From: Deferrisoma camini S3R1
GTDB lineage: Bacteria; Desulfobacterota; Deferrisomatia; Deferrisomatales; Deferrisomataceae
Length of the DNA: 64,000 nt
Assembly (NCBI RefSeq): GCF_000526155.1
Contig: NZ_JAFN01000001.1
Coordinates: forward strand, 810,501-874,500
Direction: 5' to 3'
Positions 34,674 to 42,788 of the stretch are shown here, in pieces. The translations under genes and the position numbers were made by a program. A model generated the notes under the pieces. That model saw only the letters and a program-made list of their open reading frames with translations, was not told the origin of the DNA and did no database searches. Position 1 is the first letter of the stretch. Every line of letters begins with the position of its first letter.

Positions 34674-36047
34674 CACCGTTCCGTCCGGAACCGTGAGGGG
34701 GTCTGGCCCGTCGTGGGCCACCACCACCCGCCCCTCCACCACCACCCCCCTGCCGAACCGCACGTCGCCCCGCACCTCGAACCACCGGGCCCGGACCAAA
34801 CTGGGGGGGGCGGGGATGCGCAGGTCCAGGTCGGCCACCGATCGGTAGTAGCGGGGGTCCAGCCGAACCACGGGGGGGCCGAGGCCCGGGTCCCGGGCCG
34901 GATTGGGCACCAGGGGGCTCTCCTCTCCCAGGACGTAGGCGTCGCTGCGCCGGACCAGCAGGTCGTCCGTGGTCTTGACCGGGGCGAACCGCCGGCGGCC
35001 CACCACCACCCCCACCGACCGGTCGAACGCTCCGATGGCCGCGCCCATGGCGGTCTCCAGTTGGACCACGCCCACGCCCCCCACCTCCTTCCGGTTGACG
35101 ATCAGGGGAAGGTCCAAGCCGCCCTCCCTCAGCCGGTCGCGCACGGCGTGCAGGTCGAGCCAGAGGTTGTTCGTGTTGAACACCGGGAACCGGTCGGTGT
35201 CCTGGAACTCGTCCACGTGCTCCGCGGGCACCTGGGCGATCTCCAGCAGTTCCAGGCGGCCCCGCCGCACGACCAGGGTGCCGCCCTTGACGTCGGCCGG
35301 GGTCTTGGGGGTCACCTCCAGGGCGAACGCGAGCCCGTCCCGGGCCATGAGCCCCAGGAGGGCGGGGTGGGGGCTGGCCCCGAGGTTGTCCGCATTGGAT
35401 ACGAAGGCCCAGCGGATCCCAGCCGCGAGCAACCTCTCCAGCAGGCCCGATCCGGCCAGGGCGGCATACAGGTTGCCGTGGCCCGGCGGCGCCCAGGCCT
35501 CCTTGTGGTCCGCTCCGGCCAGCGGTCCGCCGTCGTCCACCCGGATCCGGGGAAACCGGTGCTGCACGAAGTCCACCGGCAGCCCCCGCACCCGCAGGTC
35601 GTCCAGGGGCAGGGCCCGCAGGGTGTCGTCGCGGGTGGCGAAGGAGTTCATGAACACCACGGGAAGGTCGGCGCCGGTGCGCTTGCGCATCCGGAGAACG
35701 TGGTCCACCAGGAGGTCCAGGAAGGTCCGCCCCTGCTTGACCGGCACCAGGCTCTTGGCCCGGTCCATGCGCATGGAGGTGCCGAGCCCGCCGTTCAGCA
35801 CGATCCAGGCGAGCTGGGACCACCGGTCCTCCCCCTGCCGGCGGAGTTCGGGGGTGTCCAGCTGCTCCTGGGGAACCATCCTTTCGGCTCCCGCCGGCGC
35901 GATCTCGGGCCAGCGCACGGTGCCGGTCTCGCCGGACCGGTACCGCCGGTACAGGCGGGCGAAGGTGTCGAACGCCTCCGGCGGCTCGCCGGCGTCCTGG
36001 AACATGCCGCGAAACGTCTCCAACGCCTCTTCCACCGGCAGCATCAT
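34662..36047 (-). CDS. UDPGP-family nucleotide-sugar pyrophosphorylase
   Basis: 461 residues. The nucleotide-binding signature WIVLNGGLGTSMRMDRAKSL (82-100) and the following VPVK Lys identify the eukaryote-like UDPGP family (UTP-glucose-1-phosphate or UDP-N-acetylhexosamine pyrophosphorylase), distinct from bacterial GalU. VVFMNSFATRDDT, FVSNADNLGAS and GGTLVVRRGRLELLEIAQVP also match. The C-terminus carries strands of a short beta-helix cap (VVVEGRVVVAHDG). The exact sugar cannot be told. Start ATG at 36047 has AAAGGAG. It would supply activated sugar for envelope glycans such as those handled by the 38349-41551 operon. Confidence 0.85.
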   Translation of the reverse strand: MMLPVEEALETFRGMFQDAGEPPEAFDTFARLYRRYRSGETGTVRWPEIAPAGAERMVPQEQLDTPELRRQGEDRWSQLAWIVLNGGLGTSMRMDRAKSLVPVKQGRTFLDLLVDHVLRMRKRTGADLPVVFMNSFATRDDTLRALPLDDLRVRGLPVDFVQHRFPRIRVDDGGPLAGADHKEAWAPPGHGNLYAALAGSGLLERLLAAGIRWAFVSNADNLGASPHPALLGLMARDGLAFALEVTPKTPADVKGGTLVVRRGRLELLEIAQVPAEHVDEFQDTDRFPVFNTNNLWLDLHAVRDRLREGGLDLPLIVNRKEVGGVGVVQLETAMGAAIGAFDRSVGVVVGRRRFAPVKTTDDLLVRRSDAYVLGEESPLVPNPARDPGLGPPVVRLDPRYYRSVADLDLRIPAPPSLVRARWFEVRGDVRFGRGVVVEGRVVVAHDGPDPLTVPDGTVLRG

Positions 36048-36091
36048 GGGTCGCTCCTTTCCGGATTTAGGCTGAAGAGACTGGGAAGCCC

Positions 36092-36358
36092 CCTCAGGCC
36101 CCTACGGGGCCGTCTAGAGACTAGAGACTAGAAACTAGAAAAATCTTTGGAACCTCGGCCTGTGAGATTCGACCGACGACCGTAGACCGAAGTTACATGG
36201 AAGCCCCTTCGGCCCTGGGGGGCCCTACAACGGAGAAGGGTAACGTTCGTTGGTCCGGGGCCATCGCCGGCGGCGGTTCGGGGAAGCGGCCCGGCCGCCT
36301 AGCGGGCCGAAGGCCCCCGACCGACGACCAACGACTGACGACCGACGACCGAAGTTAC
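36092..36358 (+). repeat. composite repeat array upstream of MarC gene
   Basis: Fills the 36048-36490 gap. In order: CAGGCCCCTACGGGGCC hairpin; heptamers of GARACTA type (36113-36139); heptamers CGACCGA, CGACCGT, AGACCGA plus AGTTAC (36170-36196); R5 hairpin and tail (36201-36260); CGGGCCGAAGGCCC; five clean heptamers CGACCGA, CGACCAA, CGACTGA, CGACCGA, CGACCGA (36318-36352) and AGTTAC. Two heptamer blocks in one gap suggest a duplication. No gene is seen. Confidence 0.93.
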
Positions 36359-36490
36359 TGGGAAGCATACGGCGTGGGCCGGCCCCCGGGCAACCTGCCC
36401 CCTCGCGGCGGGCCAGGGGGGGCAGGGGTTGCGAAACGCCCCCGGTTGGGGTAGGAAAGGCGGTCCCCGACTGCCTTGCCGGAGGGTTCG

Positions 36491-37111
36491 GTGTCATCCA
36501 CGTTTCTCCAGGCGTTCGTCACCCTGTTCGCCATCCTGGACCCGGTGGGCAACACCCCGGTGTTCCTGGCCCTGACGGCCGACCTGCCGGCCCCGGCCCG
36601 ACGGGGGGTGGCCCTGCGGGCCACGGTGTACATGGTGGCCGTGCTCCTGTTCTTCTCCCTGGCAGGCCGGTTCATCTTCGGCCTGTTCGGGGTGACCCTG
36701 GCCGCGTTCCGGGTCACGGGGGGCCTGATCCTGCTGAAGGTGGGGTTCGACATGCTCGAGGCCCGGGACAACCGCATGAAGCGCACCGACGAGGAGGAGG
36801 CCGCGGCCCGGGAGAAGGAGGACGTCTCCCTGATCCCCCTGGCCATCCCCATGCTGGCCGGACCGGGGGCGATCTCGGCCGTGCTGATGCTAACCGACGC
36901 CGGCCACGGGCCCATGGAGACGGCCATGGTGTGGGCGGCGGTGGCGGCCAACGCCGTCCTGGTGTACGCGGCGTTCCGCCTGGCGGAGCCGCTGTCGCGG
37001 TGGATGGGGGCCACCGGCGAGCGGTTGGTGACCCGGTTGATGGGGCTGCTGCTCGTCTCGCTGGCGATCCAGTTCGTGATCAAAGGGGTGCAGGAGATAT
37101 GGACCGGATGA
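36491..37111 (+). CDS. MarC family integral membrane protein
   Basis: 206 residues with about six membrane helices. The family signature FVTLFAILDPVGNTPVFLALT opens the protein; IPLAIPMLAGPGAISAVLML and LTRLMGLLLVSLAIQFVIKGVQEI are also typical. MarC proteins have no proven transport substrate despite the historic antibiotic-resistance name. GTG at 36491 is favoured because GGAGGG lies 4 nt upstream; a TTG at 36476 is the alternative. The next gene starts inside its last codons, indicating coupling. Confidence 0.87.
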   Translation: MSSTFLQAFVTLFAILDPVGNTPVFLALTADLPAPARRGVALRATVYMVAVLLFFSLAGRFIFGLFGVTLAAFRVTGGLILLKVGFDMLEARDNRMKRTDEEEAAAREKEDVSLIPLAIPMLAGPGAISAVLMLTDAGHGPMETAMVWAAVAANAVLVYAAFRLAEPLSRWMGATGERLVTRLMGLLLVSLAIQFVIKGVQEIWTG

Positions 37112-37581
37112 CGGACAGACCCGAGGAGCCGGAGGCCGAGGGGGCGCTTGCGCAGGCGGCGGATCGCGGTAGCCTGGAGGCCATGGACCGAACCAGCTCC
37201 TTCCACCGCCTTCGAAAGGCGCGGCAGCGCGCAGCGCACCGCCGCAGAGGCCTGCCGGTGTCCCGCATGGGTCGGGACGCCGGACCGGTGCTCCTGGGCC
37301 GCACGGGGGACCTGGCCCCCGACCTGCGCCGCGTGATCGCGGAGTTCGTGGACCGGGCGTTGGCCTACCCCTGGGTCTGGGGGTGTTTCCTCGAGGCCAC
37401 CCGCGAGGGGGAGAGGCTGATCCTGCACGTGCCGCGCCCCATGACCCGGGCCCTGGAATGCTTGGCCCGCACCTGGCTGGCGGAGATCGAGGCCCGCAGG
37501 CCGTCCCCGCCGCTTACGGTGACGGTGTGCCCCTCGCCCCCGGCCGCGGGGTCCGGGGTGAGGACCCTGTTCCGCCGCTGA
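37099..37581 (+). CDS. hypothetical protein (160 aa)
   Basis: I do not recognise this family. The N-terminal 60 residues are polar and Arg-rich (SSFHRLRKARQRAAHRRRG), followed by a compact domain with VIAEFVDRALAYPWVWGCFLE, GERLILHVPRPMTRALECLA and PPLTVTVCPSP. It is cytoplasmic by appearance. The ATG at 37099 overlaps the MarC stop by 13 nt and has CAGGAGAT upstream; the isochorismatase-like gene starts 19 nt after. Codon usage matches the neighbours, so it is likely a real gene. Confidence 0.55.
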   Translation: MDRMTDRPEEPEAEGALAQAADRGSLEAMDRTSSFHRLRKARQRAAHRRRGLPVSRMGRDAGPVLLGRTGDLAPDLRRVIAEFVDRALAYPWVWGCFLEATREGERLILHVPRPMTRALECLARTWLAEIEARRPSPPLTVTVCPSPPAAGSGVRTLFRR

Positions 37582-37600
37582 CCCCTCCGGAGGATTCCCG

Positions 37601-38152
37601 ATGACGCCCCCCCTGCTGGAGCGCGCCGACACGGTGCTGGTGGTGGTGGACCTGCAGAGCCGTCTCCTGTCGCACATCCCCGGTGCCGAGGCCGTGGTGG
37701 ACCGGGCGGTGCGGCTCGTGCGGGCCGCCCGGGTGCTGGACCTGCCGATCCTGTGGACCGAGCAGGAGAAGCTCGGGCCCACGGACCCGCGGGTGGTCGA
37801 GGCCCTGCCCGGGATCGAGCCGATCCGGAAACTCGATTTCGGGTGTTTCGGATGCGACGCGTTTTCCCCGGCCCTTCGCGCCACGGGCCGCGGGACCCTG
37901 CTCCTGGTGGGGATCGAGGCCCACATCTGCGTGGCCCAGACCGCGCTCCAGGCCCTGCAGGCCGACTACGGGGTGCACGTGGCGGCCGACGCCGTGGCCT
38001 CACGCGACCCCCTGCACCGGGATCTGGCCCTGCGGCGGATCGAGGCGGCCGGGGGCGTGGTCACCTGCTGGGAGTCGGCCCTGTACGAGCTGCTGGAACG
38101 GGCCGGCACGGAGGAGTTCCGGGCGTGCCTGCCCCTCGTGAAGGGGGCGTAG
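37601..38152 (+). CDS. isochorismatase-like cysteine hydrolase
   Basis: 183 residues with the full catalytic triad of the family: D17 (VVVDLQSRLL), K77 (EPIRKLDF) and C110 (VGIEAHICVAQTAL), the last preceded by the conserved cis-peptide region. It most resembles the YcaC-like branch of unknown substrate rather than isochorismatases of siderophore synthesis. The protein is soluble. It is the third gene of the MarC transcript (19 nt spacing, GGAGGA ribosome site) and converges with the small Cys-rich gene 7 nt beyond. Confidence 0.88.
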   Translation: MTPPLLERADTVLVVVDLQSRLLSHIPGAEAVVDRAVRLVRAARVLDLPILWTEQEKLGPTDPRVVEALPGIEPIRKLDFGCFGCDAFSPALRATGRGTLLLVGIEAHICVAQTALQALQADYGVHVAADAVASRDPLHRDLALRRIEAAGGVVTCWESALYELLERAGTEEFRACLPLVKGA

Positions 38153-38159
38153 CACCGGC

Positions 38160-38339
38160 TCATCCCCTTCGCCGGGGGTGCTTCTCCTCGAAGAACAGGC
38201 AGTCCCGGCCCGAGATCCGGCGCACCTCGTCGCCGGGCACGGACCGGGTTTTGAACCCCAGGGCCCGACATCCCCGGGGCGCGCGGGGGTCCCAGGTCAC
38301 GTAGAAGTGGCGGCAGCGCAGGCAGGGCGGGCGGCTCAC
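38160..38339 (-). CDS. small Cys-containing conserved protein (59 aa)
   Basis: Starts at GTG 38339, 9 nt after the DedA stop. Four Cys (6, 9, 24, 47) are arranged as CLRC near the start, then HFYVTWDPRAPRGCRALGFK and RRISGRDCLFFEEK. I recall similar small proteins (CxxC, FYVTWDxxxPxGC, GFKS, SGxxC) in many deltaproteobacteria and clostridia; no function is known, but the four Cys suit a zinc or iron-sulfur site. It closes the envelope-glycan operon. Confidence 0.7.
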   Translation of the reverse strand: MSRPPCLRCRHFYVTWDPRAPRGCRALGFKTRSVPGDEVRRISGRDCLFFEEKHPRRRG

Positions 38340-38348
38340 GGCAGGCCC

Positions 38349-38969
38349 TCATTCGGGAGGGGCCCCGGCCCGGCGGCGGTGGCGCCACGCGTACACCCCG
38401 CACAACAGGGCCAGGGCCGGGGCCAGGTACCAGAACGCCCGGCGGGAGTAGGCCGCCACCAGGTCCTGGTTGTTCCCCACGAAGTAGCCGATCGCGGCCA
38501 GCACCACCACCCACGCGCCGGCGCCCAGGCAGGTGTACAGGCAGAACGGCACCAGCCGCATCCGGGCGAGCCCCGCCGGAAACGAGATGTACTGGCGCAC
38601 CCCGGGCACCAGCCGCCCCACAAAGGTGCTGATCTCGCCGTGACGCCGGAAGAACCCCTCGACCCTCTCCAGGGCCCGGGGGGTCAGCCCCACGTACCGG
38701 CCGTACCGGTGCAGGAACGGCCGGCCCAACCACACCGCCAGGCCGTAGTTGAACAGGGCCCCGAGCAGGCTTCCCAGGATCCCCGCCACGATCACCCAGA
38801 CGAGGCTCATCTCGCCGCGGCTGGCCAGGTATCCGGCCGGGGGGATCACCACCTCGCTGGGGAAGGGGAAGAACGAGCTCTCCAGGAACATCAGGGCCAC
38901 GATGCCCGGGTACCCGAGCCTCCCCACCGTGGCCACGATCCACAGCACCGCCGCGTGCAGCAGCCGCAT
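38349..38969 (-). CDS. DedA family membrane protein
   Basis: 206 residues, about five hydrophobic segments. DedA/VTT-domain signatures: [69 protein letters not shown]. Recent work assigns DedA proteins to recycling (flipping) of undecaprenyl phosphate or phosphatidylethanolamine. The ATG at 38969 overlaps the stop of the GT39 gene as TGATG. In this operon it could return the lipid carrier used by the GT2/GT39 pair. Confidence 0.9.
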   Translation of the reverse strand: MRLLHAAVLWIVATVGRLGYPGIVALMFLESSFFPFPSEVVIPPAGYLASRGEMSLVWVIVAGILGSLLGALFNYGLAVWLGRPFLHRYGRYVGLTPRALERVEGFFRRHGEISTFVGRLVPGVRQYISFPAGLARMRLVPFCLYTCLGAGAWVVVLAAIGYFVGNNQDLVAAYSRRAFWYLAPALALLCGVYAWRHRRRAGAPPE

Positions 38970-40576
38970 CACCGGTTCTCCACCAGGACGTATCCGCCCC
39001 CTCTTGCGAGCTCCTTGGCCCCGGGGAGCTCCGGCAGGTGTTTGGGCCGGGTCAGGGCCAGCACCCGCCGGGGGCCGCTCCAGAGCTCAAGGAACGCCTT
39101 CCGGTCCAGCACCCGCCTCTTTGCGGCGGGGCCCTCGAAGGCCAGCTCCCGGCCGATCCCCCCGAGCACGGGCAGCCGTCCCGTGTAGAAGGCGAACCCG
39201 GCGGACAGGTCCCGGTACTCGGCCAGCACCGTGCCGGGCTCCCAAAGGGACTGGGCGGCCCGGCCCGCGGGGCGGGCCGTGCGCAGGGGCAGGGCGTCAC
39301 CCCGGGAGAACGCCCAGGCGGTGGTGGCGGCCAGGGCCGCGGCCAGGCAGGCCGCGGCCGCCCCCGGCCGCGCTCCGGTCCGAGCGGTCCAGGCCAGGGC
39401 CCCGGCCCCGGCCAGGCCGAGGACGGCGGCCAGGGGAAGGAACAGCTCGCCGACGCGGCCGGGGGGAACGCCGGCCAGGTCGCCCCCCCGCAGGGGCACC
39501 ACGCCCAGGCCAACCACGAGCGCCGCGCCCGCCAGCGCCAGGGTGACCCCCCCGCACCAGCGCAGCGGCGTCCGGGTCTCGCCGGGGGCGCCGGCCAGGG
39601 CCGCGGCCCCCAGGAGACACACGGCCGGGTAGGCGGCCAGCACGTACAGGGGGAGCTTCGTCGCCGGCAGGCTGAAGAACGCCGGGGGCACCAGGGCCCA
39701 CAGGACCAGGAGCGCCGCAAGGGGCGGGGAGCGGCGGGCCGCGGCCCGGCGGCCGGCCGGCGCGAGCAGGATCCAAGGGAGGCCCAGGGCGGGGAACACG
39801 AGGAGGTAGTAGTGCCAGGGATGGGGGTGCCCCATGCCGCCGCTCCGGAGCCGGCTCGCGATCTGGCCGCCCAGGAAGTAGTCGAGCAGCCCCGGAGTGG
39901 CGGCCACCACGTAGGCGAACCAGGGCAAGGCTACGGCCAGGGCCAAGGGGACGCCCCAGGAGACGCCCCAGGGCCGGCTGCGGCCCCCTCGCCCCCGGTG
40001 GAACGCCAGGAACGGGCCGAGCACGAGCAGGGGGACGATCCAACCCACCGGTCCCTTGGTGAGGAACGCCAGGCCCAGGGAGAGGTACAGGACGATCCGG
40101 GCCGGCGTGCGTCCCTTTCCGCTCCAGACGTCGTAGGCGCTGGTGATCACCAGGGTCTGGCACAGGCACAGCAGCAGGTCGGTGGTGAGCATGCGCTCGG
40201 CCCCCACCACCGCCGGGGTGGTGGCCGCCAGCGCCACGGCCCAGGGCGCGGCGCCCTCGCCCAGGTGCCGGCGGGCGAACCGCCACAGCACCAGGACCAG
40301 GGCCGCCGCGAGCACGCCCTGGCCGGCCCGGGCGCCCCACTCGGTGGGCCCCAGGGCGGCGTAGCCCAGGGAGGTGATCCAGTAGACGAGGGGGGGCTTG
40401 TGGAAGTGGTGGATCCCGAGGAGCCGGGGGAACAGCCAGTCCCCCGACGCCCACATCTCCCGGGCGATCTCGGCGTACCGGGCGTCGGACGGCTCGACCA
40501 GTCCGTAGGAACCCAGGCCCACCCACAGGGCGACCGCGGCCAGGACGAACGCTCCGAGGTCACGCGCTCTGGGCAT
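38969..40576 (-). CDS. ArnT/PMT-type glycosyltransferase (GT39/GT83-like)
   Basis: 535 residues with about ten to twelve membrane helices. The N-terminal loop [38 protein letters not shown] carries the conserved Glu-Asp and HKPP features of lipid-carrier-dependent transferases such as ArnT. It would move a sugar from undecaprenyl phosphate to lipid A, a protein or another glycan on the periplasmic side. The donor would be made by the GT2 enzyme two genes upstream. The start overlaps the LpxB-N-like gene by 17 nt. Confidence 0.85.
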   Translation of the reverse strand: MPRARDLGAFVLAAVALWVGLGSYGLVEPSDARYAEIAREMWASGDWLFPRLLGIHHFHKPPLVYWITSLGYAALGPTEWGARAGQGVLAAALVLVLWRFARRHLGEGAAPWAVALAATTPAVVGAERMLTTDLLLCLCQTLVITSAYDVWSGKGRTPARIVLYLSLGLAFLTKGPVGWIVPLLVLGPFLAFHRGRGGRSRPWGVSWGVPLALAVALPWFAYVVAATPGLLDYFLGGQIASRLRSGGMGHPHPWHYYLLVFPALGLPWILLAPAGRRAAARRSPPLAALLVLWALVPPAFFSLPATKLPLYVLAAYPAVCLLGAAALAGAPGETRTPLRWCGGVTLALAGAALVVGLGVVPLRGGDLAGVPPGRVGELFLPLAAVLGLAGAGALAWTARTGARPGAAAACLAAALAATTAWAFSRGDALPLRTARPAGRAAQSLWEPGTVLAEYRDLSAGFAFYTGRLPVLGGIGRELAFEGPAAKRRVLDRKAFLELWSGPRRVLALTRPKHLPELPGAKELARGGGYVLVENR

Positions 40577-40835
40577 CCGGGGGGTCGTCCTTCCACAGCA
40601 TGAGGTTTCGCACGTACACCACCGACCCGAACGCCTGGCCCAGGATGAACACGGGGTCGCGGCGGTGGATCGCGTAGGCGAGCAGGAGCACGCTGCCCCC
40701 CAGCGACAGGTACCAGAACGCCTTGGGCACGGTGGAGCGCCGCTTGCGCTCGGTGACGATCCACTGCACCAGCATCCGGCCCGAGAACAGGGCCTGGGCC
40801 CCGAAGCCGACCACGAGCCACGGGTCCCAGGTCAC
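40560..40835 (-). CDS. lipid-A-disaccharide synthase N-terminal-like small membrane protein
   Basis: 91 residues, three membrane helices, matching the LAB_N ('lipid-A-disaccharide synthase N-terminal domain') family: VGFGAQALFSGRMLVQWIVTERKRRSTVPKAFWYLS and GQAFGSVVYVRNLML. Despite the name it lacks any transferase domain; stand-alone copies commonly sit between a GT2 and a GT39 gene, as here. GTG at 40835 overlaps the GT2 stop (GTGA) and has GGAGGAG upstream. A role as carrier-lipid flippase subunit or scaffold is plausible. Confidence 0.85.
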   Translation of the reverse strand: MTWDPWLVVGFGAQALFSGRMLVQWIVTERKRRSTVPKAFWYLSLGGSVLLLAYAIHRRDPVFILGQAFGSVVYVRNLMLWKDDPPDAQSA

Positions 40836-41551
40836 CGGATCTCCTCCCAACGGTAACCCAGGTGGCGCTTCTGCATCCAACGTACCGCGAACAGGTCCAT
40901 CAGCGGGCCCACGAGCCGGTTCCAAAGGTGGTACTTGGCTTCGCCGTAGCGCCGGGGCCGGTGGTTCACGGGCACCTGCACGACCCGGGCCCCCTCCATC
41001 TTGAGGAGGGTGGGCAGGAACCGGTGAAGCCCGTTGAACAGTTTCAGCCGGGCCAGGTACTCGCTGCGGTACACCTTGAGGGAGCAGCCCGTGTCCACGA
41101 TGTCGTCGTGGGTCACCCGGTTGCGGACGGCGTTGGCGATGCGCGAGCTCACCCTCTTCACGAACGGGTCCCTGCGCCGGGCGCGCACCCCCACCACCAC
41201 GTCGGCCCGGTCCAGGTGCTCCAACAGGCGCGGGATGTCGCGGGGGTCGTTCTGGAGGTCGGTGTCGAGGGTGACCACCACCTCGCCCCGGGCCGCCCGG
41301 AACCCGGCGTCCATGGCGGCCGTGAGGCCCCAGTTCCGGTCCAGGGCCACCACGCGCACCCCCAGGGACGGGTAGCGGTCCCGGATCTCGAGCATCCGCT
41401 CGCGGCTGCGGTCGGTGGATCCGTCGTCCACGAACACGCACTCCACCTGCCACGGGGGGACCAGGCCGGCGACCACCTCCTGGAGCTCCGCGGCCAGCAG
41501 GGGGAGGTTCTCCTCCTCGTTGTAGACGGGCAGCACGATCGAGAGCCGCAT
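40832..41551 (-). CDS. family 2 glycosyltransferase (dolichol-phosphate-mannose synthase/ArnC-like)
   Basis: 239 residues. GT-A fold signatures: LSIVLPVYNEEENLPLLAAEL, CVFVDDGSTDRS, DLQNDP (metal-binding region), and HHDDIVDTGCSLKVYR-like acceptor segment (THDDIVDTGCSLKVY). No C-terminal membrane helices, so it acts at the cytoplasmic face to load a sugar onto undecaprenyl phosphate. ATG at 41551 follows GGAGG. It is the first gene of a five-gene operon (GT2, LAB_N, GT39, DedA, small Cys protein), all overlapping or within 10 nt. Confidence 0.88.
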   Translation of the reverse strand: MRLSIVLPVYNEEENLPLLAAELQEVVAGLVPPWQVECVFVDDGSTDRSRERMLEIRDRYPSLGVRVVALDRNWGLTAAMDAGFRAARGEVVVTLDTDLQNDPRDIPRLLEHLDRADVVVGVRARRRDPFVKRVSSRIANAVRNRVTHDDIVDTGCSLKVYRSEYLARLKLFNGLHRFLPTLLKMEGARVVQVPVNHRPRRYGEAKYHLWNRLVGPLMDLFAVRWMQKRHLGYRWEEIR

Positions 41552-41757
41552 GGCCGCCTCCGGGGCTGATTCGGGCCGGCCCGGCGAGTATACGTGCCGG
41601 CCTGGGGAGCGGGAAACCCCTCGGCCGACCCGTTCCGTGGGGTCACTCCGGGCCGAGGCCGAAGGGCCGGGTGCCGTGGGGCCGGGCGGTGTCGAAGGCC
41701 GGAGAATGTACCGGAACCGGCCCTTGGGCACAATCCGGGGGCGGGGGCGCGGGGACC

Positions 41758-41784
41758 TAAAGTTTCGATCCAGGGCGCCGATGA
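41758..41784 (+). promoter_or_regulatory. sigma28 (FliA) promoter of cheY-cheX
   Basis: TAAAGTTT (41758-41765), exactly 11 nt, GCCGATGA (41777-41784): one base from the enterobacterial sigma28 consensus. It lies 49 nt before the cheY start. The rest of the 41552-41832 gap, shared with the divergent glycan operon, shows nothing else clear. Confidence 0.9.
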
Positions 41785-41832
41785 GTAGGATCAACCCGCG
41801 CACACCCCGTTTCCGGATAGGAGGTTTGGACG

Positions 41833-42192
41833 GTGAAGATCCTCACGGTTGACGACTCCTCGACCATGCGGCGCATCATCAAGAACACCCTGAACCGCCT
41901 CGGTTACACGGACGTGGTCGAGGCAGAGCACGGTGTGGACGCTTTGGCGAAGATGGCGGGTGTGGGGCTGGTGCTGACCGACTGGAACATGCCGGAGATG
42001 GATGGGTTGACCTTCGTCAAGGCCCTGCGGTCCAATCCCCAGTACAAGGAGATCCCCATCATCATGGTGACCACCGAGGCCGCCAAGAAGGAGATCCTGG
42101 AGGCGATCAAGGCGGGGGTCACGGACTACATCGTGAAGCCGTTCACCCCGGACACGTTGAAAGAGAAGATCGAACGGGTGCTGGCGGCCTGA
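41833..42192 (+). CDS. cheY: chemotaxis response regulator CheY
   Basis: 119 residues, a stand-alone receiver domain: acidic pair D7/D8, phosphorylation site D50 (LVLTDWNMPEMDG), T80 (IIMVTTEA) and K102 (YIVKPF). The sequence is close to flagellar-switch CheY proteins. GTG start at 41833 has TAGGAGG upstream. It is driven by the sigma28 promoter and followed 15 nt later by the CheX phosphatase, giving a matched signal/off-switch pair. Confidence 0.93.
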   Translation: MKILTVDDSSTMRRIIKNTLNRLGYTDVVEAEHGVDALAKMAGVGLVLTDWNMPEMDGLTFVKALRSNPQYKEIPIIMVTTEAAKKEILEAIKAGVTDYIVKPFTPDTLKEKIERVLAA

Positions 42193-42207
42193 TCTCGAGG
42201 ATCTCCC

Positions 42208-42681
42208 ATGTACAACGTGGAGTACATCAATCCGTTCATCGCGGCCACGGTGCAGGCCCTGGAGGTCATGGCCGGGATGAAGCCCGAACGGGGAAAACCG
42301 TTCGTGAAAACCGACCACGTGGCGGCCGGCGACATCAGCGGCGTGATCGGGTTGGCCGGCGAGGCCGTGGGGTCGGTGGCCGTGACCTTCCCGGAGAGCC
42401 TGGCCCTCAAGGTGTACGAGGCGATGGTCGGCGAGGAGGCCCGGGGCCTGGACGACGAGGTGCGGGACGCCGTGGGCGAGATCGCCAACATGATCGCCGG
42501 CGGGGCCAAGGCCGAGCTGACGAAGGAGGGTTACCAGTTCCGCATCGCCATCCCCACGATCGTGGTGGGAAAGAACCACACCATCGAGCACAAGGGGCAG
42601 GGGCCGTGCCTGGTGGTGCCGTTCGAGGTGGACGGGGAGACGTTCTGGGTGGAGGTGAGCTTCCTTCCCGGCCGGGAGTAG
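42208..42681 (+). CDS. cheX: CheY-phosphate phosphatase CheX
   Basis: 157 residues of the CheC/CheX/FliY phosphatase family, with the single active-site signature VGEIANMIAGGAKAELT (Glu and Asn catalytic pair) typical of CheX. YINPFIAATVQALEVMAG at the N-terminus is also characteristic. It would remove phosphate from CheY and reset the motor. It is co-transcribed with cheY; flhA begins 107 nt later. Confidence 0.92.
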   Translation: MYNVEYINPFIAATVQALEVMAGMKPERGKPFVKTDHVAAGDISGVIGLAGEAVGSVAVTFPESLALKVYEAMVGEEARGLDDEVRDAVGEIANMIAGGAKAELTKEGYQFRIAIPTIVVGKNHTIEHKGQGPCLVVPFEVDGETFWVEVSFLPGRE

Positions 42682-42788
42682 ACCGGCCGGGAGCCGCCGG
42701 GGTCTGCCATCCGCCCGGTGTGTGTGGTACATTCGAGCCGCCGTGAGCGGATCCCTCCCCCCGCCTTCGGAGGCGCACCCCGCGACCC

